From contig NZ_JAAAFX010000009.1 of assembly GCF_019352895.1 (NCBI RefSeq), positions 328,764 to 392,763 on the forward strand: a DNA stretch of 64,000 nucleotides. Direction: 5' to 3'. The position numbers and the translations under genes are program-made. Shown here in pieces: positions 56,524 through 64,000 of this stretch. Position 1 is the stretch's first letter. Every line of letters begins with the position of its first letter. The DNA comes from Variovorax boronicumulans. GTDB taxonomy: Bacteria; Pseudomonadota; Gammaproteobacteria; Burkholderiales; Burkholderiaceae_C. Below the pieces are notes generated by a model. That model made no database searches, was not told where the DNA came from, and worked only from the letters and a program-made list of their open reading frames with translations.

Positions 56524-58578
56524 TTATGCCGGTTGGGGCTCCGCCATGCCCTGGTGGCGCAGCAGCGCGTCGAGCTGCGGTTCGCGGCCGCGGAAGGCCT
56601 TGAAGGACTCCATCGCGCTGCGGCTGCCGCCGGCCTCGAGGATGGCCTGGCGGTACTTGCGGCCGGTCTCGATGTTGGGCTCGCCGCTGGCGCCCGCGGT
56701 CTCCTCGAAGGCCGCATAGGCGTCGGCGCTCAGCACCTCGGCCCATTTGTAGCTGTAGTAGCCGGCCGCATAGCCGCCCGAGAAGATGTGGCTGAAGGTG
56801 TTGGGCGTGCGGCTGAAGGGCGGCGAGGGCATCACCGCCACCTCGGCGCGCACCTTGCCCAGCAGCGCCATCACCTCGCCCGGCGGAGCGGTGGCGGCCT
56901 GGTACTCGGTGTGCAGCAGCATGTCGAACAGCGAGAACTCGATCTGGCGCAGCGTCTGCATGCCGCTCTGGAAGTTCTTCGCGGCGGTCATCTTGTCGAA
57001 CAGCGCGCGCGGCAGCGGCTCTCCGGTGTCGACATGGGCCGTCATGTGCTCGAGCACGTCCCACTCCCAGCAGAAGTTCTCCATGAACTGGCTTGGCAGC
57101 TCGACCGCGTCCCATTCGACGCCGCTGATACCCGACACGTCGCGCTCGTTGACCTGCGTGAGCATGTGGTGCAGCCCGTGGCCGAACTCGTGGAACAGGG
57201 TGGTGACGTCGTCGTGCGTGAGCAGCGGCGGCTTGCCGTCGACGCCCTCCGCGAAGTTGCACACCAGCTGCGCGACCGGCGTCTGCAGCACGCCGGTGTC
57301 GGGGCGCAGCCAGCGGGCGCGCACGTCGTCCATCCAGGCGCCGCCGCGCTTGCCGGCGCGGGCCGAGGGGTCGAGGTAGAACTGGCCGACGCGCTGGCCG
57401 TCGCGCTCGATGCGATAGAACTCGACGGTCGGGTGCCAGACCGGCGCGAAATCGCGGCGGATCGAGACCTCGAACAGCGTCTCGACGATCTTGAACAGGC
57501 CGGCCATCACCTTGGGCGCCGGGAAGTACTGCTTGACCTCCAGTTCGCTGAAGGCGTAGCGCGCTTCCTTGAGCTTCTCGCCGACGAAGGTCCAGTCCCA
57601 GGGCTGCGGATCGGCCAGGCCGATGGTCGAGGCGAACACGCGCAGGTCGGCCAGGTCGCGTTCGCCGAAGGGCTTGGCGCGCGCGCCGAGGTCGCGCAGG
57701 AACTTCACCACCTGTTCGGGCGTGTCGGCCATCTTGGGCACCACCGACAGCTCGCCGTAGTTGCGGTAGCCCAGCAGCTTCGCCTCTTCCTCGCGCAGCG
57801 CGAGGATCTCGGTGATGAGCGCGCTGTTGTCGAAGGCCGGGTCGCCGAGTTCGCTGGCACGGGTCACGTAGGCGCGGTAGAGCGTCTCGCGCAGCGCGCT
57901 GCTCTTGGCGAACTGCATGACCGGCAGGTAGCAGGGCATCTTGAGCGTGAGCTTGTAGCCGGGCTTGCTGTCGGCCTCGGCGCCCGCGCGGGCGGCGGCG
58001 ATCACGTCTTCGGGCAGGCCCTCGAGCTCGCCGGCCTCGGCGTAGTAGGCAAAGGCGTCGGTCGCGTCGAGTGCGTTCTCGCTGAACTTCTGGCTCAGCT
58101 CGGCCTGGCGTTCCTGGATCGCGGCGAAGCGTTCCTTGGCCGCGCCCTGCAGCTCGGCGCCGCCCAGCACGAAGTTGCGCACCGCGTTGCGATGGGCCTG
58201 CTTCTGTTCGGTGTTGAGCGTGGCGGTATCGATGGCCTTGTACTTGGCGTAGAGGCGCTCATCGGAACCCAGCCGGGTCCAGAAGGCGGTGACGCGCGGC
58301 ATGGCTTCGTTGTAGGCGGCGCGCAGTTCGGGCGTGTCGGCCACCGCGTTCAGATGGCCGATCGCGCCCCAGGCCCGGCTGAAGCGCTCCGACGACACGT
58401 CGAGCACCTTCGAGATCGCCAGCCAGTCGGCCGGGAAGCCGGCGGCGGTGACGGTCTGCAGCGCGGTCTCGGCGTCGGCCAGCAGGGCGTCGACCGCGGG
58501 CGCGACATGGGCCGGCCGGATCTGGTCGAACAACGGGAGATCGGTGAAGTCGAGGAGCGGATTGGTCATGGAGTGCAT
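56524..58578 (-). CDS. prlC: Oligopeptidase A (M3 family zinc metallopeptidase)
   Basis: A 684-residue cytoplasmic peptidase that degrades signal peptides and other oligopeptides. The zinc site is TLFHEFGHGLHHML, with the distal Glu in the following helix (SGVEWDAVELPSQFMENF). Overall length matches OpdA/PrlC. ATG 58578 and ATG 58569 (MTNPLLD) are both possible; the latter matches family starts. It lies 26 bp after folD on the same strand and is probably co-transcribed. Confidence 0.94.
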   Translation of the reverse strand: MHSMTNPLLDFTDLPLFDQIRPAHVAPAVDALLADAETALQTVTAAGFPADWLAISKVLDVSSERFSRAWGAIGHLNAVADTPELRAAYNEAMPRVTAFWTRLGSDERLYAKYKAIDTATLNTEQKQAHRNAVRNFVLGGAELQGAAKERFAAIQERQAELSQKFSENALDATDAFAYYAEAGELEGLPEDVIAAARAGAEADSKPGYKLTLKMPCYLPVMQFAKSSALRETLYRAYVTRASELGDPAFDNSALITEILALREEEAKLLGYRNYGELSVVPKMADTPEQVVKFLRDLGARAKPFGERDLADLRVFASTIGLADPQPWDWTFVGEKLKEARYAFSELEVKQYFPAPKVMAGLFKIVETLFEVSIRRDFAPVWHPTVEFYRIERDGQRVGQFYLDPSARAGKRGGAWMDDVRARWLRPDTGVLQTPVAQLVCNFAEGVDGKPPLLTHDDVTTLFHEFGHGLHHMLTQVNERDVSGISGVEWDAVELPSQFMENFCWEWDVLEHMTAHVDTGEPLPRALFDKMTAAKNFQSGMQTLRQIEFSLFDMLLHTEYQAATAPPGEVMALLGKVRAEVAVMPSPPFSRTPNTFSHIFSGGYAAGYYSYKWAEVLSADAYAAFEETAGASGEPNIETGRKYRQAILEAGGSRSAMESFKAFRGREPQLDALLRHQGMAEPQPA

Positions 58579-58604
58579 CTGGCGCCAGGCGCCGCAAGTT
58601 CAAG

Positions 58605-59456
58605 TCAGTGGGCGCTGCGTTCAGCGGCTTCTAAGGTGTTGACGAGCAGCATCGTGATGGTCATGGGGCCGACACCGCCAGGCACCGGCGTGATCCAGCC
58701 GGCCACTTCCTTGACACCCTCGAAATCGACGTCGCCGCAGAGCTTGCCCTCGTCGTTGCGGTTCATGCCCACGTCGATCACGACTGCGCCGGGCTTGACC
58801 ATGTCGGCGGTCAGCACGTTGCGCTTGCCCACGGCGGCGACGATCACGTCGGCCTGGCGGGTCATGGCGCCGAGGTCGGGCGTGGCGCTGTGGCAGATGG
58901 TCACGGTGGCGTTCTTCGCGAGCAGCATCAGCGCCATCGGCTTGCCGACGATGTTGCTGCGGCCGATGACCACCGCGTGCTTGCCGCGCAGGTCGTAGGC
59001 TATCGATTCGAGCATCTTCATGCAGCCGTAGGGCGTGCAGGGCCAGAAGCCCGGGGCGCCGGTCATGAGCGCGCCGGCGCTGGCGACGTGGAAGCCGTCG
59101 ACGTCCTTCTCGGGCGAGATGGCCTCGATGACCTTCTGGGCATCGATGTGCTTGGGCAGCGGCAGCTGCACCAGGATGCCGTGGATGGCCGGGTCGTCGT
59201 TGAGCGCGTCGATGCGCGCGAGCAGTTCGGCTTCGCTGAGCTCGGCCGGGTACTTCTCGAGCACCGAGTGCAGGCCGTTGTCTTCGCAGGCCTTGATCTT
59301 GTTGCGCACATAGACCTGGCTGGCCGGGTTCTCGCCGACCAGGACCACGGCCAGGCCGGGCGTCACGCCACGGGCCTTGAGGGCCGCGGCGCGCGCGGCG
59401 ACCTCGGTGCGCAGGGTGCGGGAGAGGGCGTTGCCGTCGATCAGTTGGGCAGTCAT
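58605..59456 (-). CDS. folD: Methylenetetrahydrofolate dehydrogenase/cyclohydrolase
   Basis: A 283-residue bifunctional enzyme of one-carbon metabolism. It shows the catalytic region YVRNKIKACEDNG, the signatures PEKDVDGFH and GRSNIVGKPMALML for NADP binding, and the C-terminal PVPGGVGPMT. Length is standard. It is transcribed toward prlC. Confidence 0.96.
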   Translation of the reverse strand: MTAQLIDGNALSRTLRTEVAARAAALKARGVTPGLAVVLVGENPASQVYVRNKIKACEDNGLHSVLEKYPAELSEAELLARIDALNDDPAIHGILVQLPLPKHIDAQKVIEAISPEKDVDGFHVASAGALMTGAPGFWPCTPYGCMKMLESIAYDLRGKHAVVIGRSNIVGKPMALMLLAKNATVTICHSATPDLGAMTRQADVIVAAVGKRNVLTADMVKPGAVVIDVGMNRNDEGKLCGDVDFEGVKEVAGWITPVPGGVGPMTITMLLVNTLEAAERSAH

Positions 59457-59533
59457 CGTGATTTGATTTTCCAAGTAGAAACGCCCGCTTGCGCAGGCGT
59501 CGGGGGACTTTGTGGCTATCTCGCCGATAGCGA

Positions 59534-60169
59534 TCAGGAAGCCTTGGCGGTGGGCTGGGCCTGGCCGAGCGCGATCTTCAGCAGATCGGCCACGGTGTTG
59601 GCGTTGAGCTTTTCCATGATGTTGGCGCGGTGCGCCTCGACCGTCTTGATGCTGATGCCGAGGTCGTCGGCGATCTGCTTGTTCAGGCGGCCGGCGACGA
59701 TGCGCTCGAGCACCTGGGCCTCGCGGCCGGTGAGCTTGGACAGCAGCGCGTCGCGGCTGGCCGACTGCTGGTGCTGGGCGAAGGCGCCGCGCGCATGTTC
59801 GAGCATGCGCTCGACCAGCGAGACCAGTTCGTCTTCGTTGAAGGGCTTCTGGATGAAATCCATCGCGCCCTTCTTCATCGAATCGACCGCCATCGGCACG
59901 TCGCCGTGGCCGGTGATGACCATGATCGGCAGCGGCGAGCGCCGTTCGATCAGGCGGTCCTGCAGCTCGATGCCCGACATGCCGCCCATGCGGATGTCCA
60001 CGATCAGGCAGGCCACCTCGCGCGGGTCGTAGCGGGACAGAAATGACTCTGCGGAGTCGAAGCAGCGGACCCGATAGTCCTTGCCTTCGAGCAGCCATTG
60101 CAGCGAGTCACGCACGGCTTCGTCGTCATCGACGACATAGACCGTGCCCTTCTTCGGAATCAAACTCAT
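59534..60169 (-). CDS. FixJ-family response regulator
   Basis: A 211-residue regulator: receiver domain (VYVVDDDEAVRDSLQWLL, phospho-Asp in CLIVDIRMGGMSG, Lys in FIQKPFNEDEL) and LuxR-type output helix-turn-helix (LTGREAQVLERIVAGRLNKQ, IADDLGISIKTVEAHRANIM). The start overlaps the kinase stop (ATGA). FixJ/DctR/TtrR-like; targets unknown, aceE upstream being one candidate. Confidence 0.93.
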   Translation of the reverse strand: MSLIPKKGTVYVVDDDEAVRDSLQWLLEGKDYRVRCFDSAESFLSRYDPREVACLIVDIRMGGMSGIELQDRLIERRSPLPIMVITGHGDVPMAVDSMKKGAMDFIQKPFNEDELVSLVERMLEHARGAFAQHQQSASRDALLSKLTGREAQVLERIVAGRLNKQIADDLGISIKTVEAHRANIMEKLNANTVADLLKIALGQAQPTAKAS

Positions 60170-62706
60170 GCGGGTACCTTTGCCTCGTCGTTTGCTACGG
60201 AACTGCTAGCGTCCATCACCGGAATCCAGAAGGAAAAACGGCATCCGACCACGTCCGGACCATTGTAGATGTTCTCCGCCTGCATCCGGCCGCGATGCGA
60301 CTCGACGATGGTGCGGCACAGGTTCAGGCCGATGCCCATGCCCTCGGGCTTGGTCGAGAAGAAGGCCTCGTAGAGGCGGTCCATGACCTCGGGCGCCAGG
60401 CCCATGCCGGTGTCCTGCACCGAGAACTCGATGGTGTTCTGGTTGTCGATCACCTTGGGCAGCACGCGCAGCTCGACGCTGCGGCGTGCCAGCGGGCGCT
60501 GGGCCAGGTCGATCGATTCGGCCGCGTTCTTCAGCAGGTTGACCATCACCTGCTCGATCAGGATCGGGTCGACCCGCACGATCGGCAGCCGGGCCGCCAC
60601 ATAGTGGTTGAGCCGCACGTTGCGCCGGCGCAGCTCGATGCCCGCCAGCTCGACGGCTTCGCTCACCATGGTGGCGACCTCGGCCGGCGTGCGGTTGGGC
60701 TCGCTGCGCTTCACGAAGGAGCGGATGCGCTGGATGATCTGGCCGGCGCGCTGGGCCTGCTTCGAGGTCTTCTCGAGCGCCGCCAGCAGCGCGTCGTTGT
60801 CGATCGACTGCCCCTTGATGCGCGACATCATGCCGTTGCAGTAGTTGGTGATCGCGGTCAGCGGCTGGTTGAGCTCGTGCGCCACGCTCGAGGCCATCTC
60901 GCCCATGGTGATCAGCCGGCTGGACGCATGCGCGCGGTCGGCCTGCGCCGCGGCCTGCTCCTCGGCGTCGCGCCGCGGCGTGATGTCGGTGGCGATCACC
61001 AGCTGCGCGAGCCGGCCGTCGACCCAGGTCAGGTAGCGCGAGCGCACCTCGAGCCACTTGCCCAGTTCGGGCACGAAGATCTCGTTGTTGGCGGGCTGGG
61101 CCGTGGTCAGCGTGTCGATGGGCAGGCCGGCGAAGGGGTCGACGTCGTCGAGTTCCTCGTCGTGCGCGGCCGAGGCCGGCACGCCGGCCTGCGCCACCAT
61201 GCCCAGGTGGCCCACCGTGTCGGAGCCGAACCAGAGGCGGTACAGCTTGTTGGCGAACAGCAGCTCCTCGCTGCCGATCGGCGCCACCGACACCGCGGCA
61301 TCGAGCGCCTCGAGCACCGTGGTGAAGCGCTCGTACGAGGCCGACAGCTGCTCGCGGATGCGTGTGGGCTCGGTGATGTCGGTCATCGAGGTCATCCAGC
61401 CGGTCTGGTGGCCGCGCGCGTCGATCAGCGGCGAGACATAGAGCCGGGCGTTGAAGATGCTGCTGTTCTTGCGTTTGACCCGCACCTGGAAGCCGCCGGG
61501 CAGGGCGCGGCCGTGCAGCTCTTCCTCGAGCCGCTCGTTCATCACTTCGCGGTCGGACTCCAGCCAGTAGGGGAAGGGCGGCGTCTGGCCGACCAGCTCG
61601 GTCTCGCTCCAGCCGGTCATGGCACAGAAGGCGGCGTTGACGTAGGTGATGCGGCCCTCGAGGTCGAGCACGCGCATGCCGGTCAGCATGGAATTCTCCA
61701 TCGCGCGCCGGAAGTTGGTTTCGGCGACCAGCGCCTGCTGCGCCTGCAGCCGCTTGCGCGTGTGGCGCCAGGTGCCGATCAGCATCCAGGCCGTGAGCAC
61801 GCTGAGCGCGCCCACCAGCCAGAACAGGCCGTTGCCGACCAGGCCGGGCGAGGTCCGGTAGGCCTGGGCGCGCAGCATCATGGCGTTGCCGATGGGCGAG
61901 ACCGGCACTTCGTAGTCGTTGGTGTGCTCGATCCAGGGAAGCAGCCGGGTGCCGGCCTCGCGCGGGTTGACCGTGTTGCCGGCCAGCAGTCCGCCCTTGG
62001 CATCGAGCAGTGCGACCGCGTAGCGCGCGCTGACCTCCGGCGGCACGCCGTAGCGCAGCAGGCTGTCGACCGAGAACTCGCCCAGCACCATGCCGGCGAA
62101 CAAGCCCTGGTCGAACAGGGGGATATGCAGCTGCAGCATGCCGGGCGGCTCGCCACCGGCCACCGGCTGCGAGAACACCGGCTGGCGCAGTTCGCGGGCC
62201 AGCGCGTAGTTGCTCTCGATGTCGCCGGGCCGCAGCACCTCTTCAAGCGCGTGCTGCTGGGCGGGCGGCACGCCGGGCGCCGCGTAATTGGCCTTGAAGC
62301 GCCGACGGTCATCGATCCAGCTGATGGCCTGCAACTCGGGATACTGGCTGATCAGGGACTCGGCGCGGCTGGTGAATTCGGCTGCGTCGATCTCGCGGTT
62401 CGAGGCGTCGCGGGCGATGCGCATCAGCTGTTCCTGGCGTTCGAGCAGGCGCAGCCGCAGGCGCTGCTGTGCGTACTCGACGTCGCGCTTGACCGACTCC
62501 TGCTCGCGCTCGATCTCCTCGGCGCGCAAGTACCAGAAGGCGCAGACGATGGCCGCGAGGAACAGCATCACGGCGGCCAGGGGCGCGAGCATCGCGACGG
62601 TGTCCTGCAGTACCGGCGTCTGGCGCTTCCACCAACGCCGCCACCAGGAAAGGGGCGACGATTTGACGGCGCTGCGGGCGGCGGCGAGCGGACTGAAGAA
62701 GGGCAT
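60166..62706 (-). CDS. PAS-domain sensor histidine kinase (FixL/DctS-like)
   Basis: An 846-residue kinase. A membrane helix (about 38-62), an extracytoplasmic sensor of about 220 residues, and a second helix (about 285-305) precede two PAS domains (NFRRAMENSMLTGMRVLDLE onward, and a second near residue 450), then HisKA with MASSVAHELNQPLTAITNY and HATPase with NLLKNAAESID, DTGMGLAP and GMGIGLNLCRTI. No haem-binding His signature typical of FixL is obvious. It is coupled to the FixJ-type regulator. The signal is unknown; DctS-like kinases sense dicarboxylates. Confidence 0.92.
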   Translation of the reverse strand: MPFFSPLAAARSAVKSSPLSWWRRWWKRQTPVLQDTVAMLAPLAAVMLFLAAIVCAFWYLRAEEIEREQESVKRDVEYAQQRLRLRLLERQEQLMRIARDASNREIDAAEFTSRAESLISQYPELQAISWIDDRRRFKANYAAPGVPPAQQHALEEVLRPGDIESNYALARELRQPVFSQPVAGGEPPGMLQLHIPLFDQGLFAGMVLGEFSVDSLLRYGVPPEVSARYAVALLDAKGGLLAGNTVNPREAGTRLLPWIEHTNDYEVPVSPIGNAMMLRAQAYRTSPGLVGNGLFWLVGALSVLTAWMLIGTWRHTRKRLQAQQALVAETNFRRAMENSMLTGMRVLDLEGRITYVNAAFCAMTGWSETELVGQTPPFPYWLESDREVMNERLEEELHGRALPGGFQVRVKRKNSSIFNARLYVSPLIDARGHQTGWMTSMTDITEPTRIREQLSASYERFTTVLEALDAAVSVAPIGSEELLFANKLYRLWFGSDTVGHLGMVAQAGVPASAAHDEELDDVDPFAGLPIDTLTTAQPANNEIFVPELGKWLEVRSRYLTWVDGRLAQLVIATDITPRRDAEEQAAAQADRAHASSRLITMGEMASSVAHELNQPLTAITNYCNGMMSRIKGQSIDNDALLAALEKTSKQAQRAGQIIQRIRSFVKRSEPNRTPAEVATMVSEAVELAGIELRRRNVRLNHYVAARLPIVRVDPILIEQVMVNLLKNAAESIDLAQRPLARRSVELRVLPKVIDNQNTIEFSVQDTGMGLAPEVMDRLYEAFFSTKPEGMGIGLNLCRTIVESHRGRMQAENIYNGPDVVGCRFSFWIPVMDASSSVANDEAKVPA

Positions 62707-62716
62707 CTCTCGAGTG

Positions 62717-62730
62717 TAGGGGAACCCCTA
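62717..62730. promoter_or_regulatory. Palindrome TAGGGGAACCCCTA before the sensor kinase gene
   Basis: Six-base arms TAGGGG/CCCCTA around AA, 10 bp upstream of the kinase start codon and within the 211-bp region shared with the divergent aceE. It is a good candidate for binding by the FixJ-type regulator (autoregulation). A related, longer hairpin (GTGTAGGGGC...GCCCCTACAC) occurs at 24245-24268. Confidence 0.4.
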
Positions 62731-62917
62731 GTGAGACCGATGCGGTGGGTTCATCAAAAGCGTTCAGACTGGCAACGGCGTGCCGCCCATCGCCATCGCC
62801 ATGAACACAAGTTATTTCACATTAAGAAAAGACAAAACACCATTTGAAATTTGACCTGTTCTGTGCGACATTTCCGCCCAGTTTCAGATCCACAGCCACG
62901 CCCACAAGGAGACAAGC

Positions 62918-64000
<1,083 letters not shown>

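Overview
The window is GC-rich (by eye roughly two thirds G+C), densely packed chromosomal DNA from a betaproteobacterium, most likely a Comamonadaceae member close to Variovorax. This rests on the isc operon order (iscRSUA-hscBA-fdx), the ScfR-type regulator next to a single-chain methylmalonyl-CoA mutase, the intracellular PHB depolymerase, the FixL/FixJ-like pair upstream of aceE, and the style of the intergenic repeats. No database search was possible, so the genus is an inference. No rRNA, CRISPR array, phage or complete insertion sequence is visible.

Layout. (1) 1-11.6 kb: a tightly overlapping minus-strand operon for uptake and use of an amide-like compound. A divergent MarR gene and an AmiC-like receptor without a clear signal peptide are followed by a flotillin/SPFH protein, a Urt/Fmd/Liv-type ABC importer (binding protein, two permeases, first ATPase), a second ATPase fused in frame to an acylamidase, an acyl-CoA ligase, and the first codons of another gene. 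A repeated palindrome in front of the SPFH gene also occurs, in degenerate form, between the MarR and receptor genes. (2) 11.6-21.7 kb: propionyl-CoA assimilation. A PccR/ScfR-type regulator is divergent from methylmalonyl-CoA mutase, followed by its GTPase chaperone, propionyl-CoA carboxylase beta and alpha, biotin synthase and a candidate methylmalonyl-CoA epimerase. (3) 21.7-25.5 kb: a small membrane-protein pseudogene, an RnfB-like ferredoxin, intracellular PHB depolymerase and an aromatic/aspartate aminotransferase. (4) 25.6-34.4 kb: uvrB, the complete isc Fe-S operon, dnaQ and tRNA-Val(CAC) with a terminator. (5) 34.4-40.8 kb: an accessory stretch of small hypothetical genes and a BvgAS-like two-component pair, with about 500 bp of unrecognisable DNA directly after the tRNA. 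(6) 40.8-51.2 kb: a secreted calcineurin-like phosphatase with a LamG-like C-terminus, then an HME-family RND metal efflux operon with a divergent OmpR/histidine-kinase pair. (7) 51.3-64 kb: an FAD oxidoreductase, YqjD/YqjE-like envelope stress genes, pyrD, rpiA, a 170-bp inverted-repeat element, a glutaredoxin-like exported protein, oligopeptidase A, folD, a FixJ/FixL-like pair and the 5' part of aceE.

How the parts work together. In region 1 the product of each step is the substrate of the next: the importer brings in an amide, the acylamidase (physically joined to the transport ATPase) releases the carboxylate, and the ligase makes the CoA thioester. In region 2 carboxylase, candidate epimerase and mutase convert propionyl-CoA to succinyl-CoA, biotin synthase supplies the carboxylase cofactor, and the regulator probably senses a short-chain acyl-CoA through a direct-repeat operator present in front of both itself and the mutase. 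The most unusual items are the LivF-acylamidase fusion with its regulatory layout, the duplicated start of the carboxylase alpha gene, the repeat whose ends form the stop codons of two convergent genes, and a terminator-like hairpin inside the isc operon.
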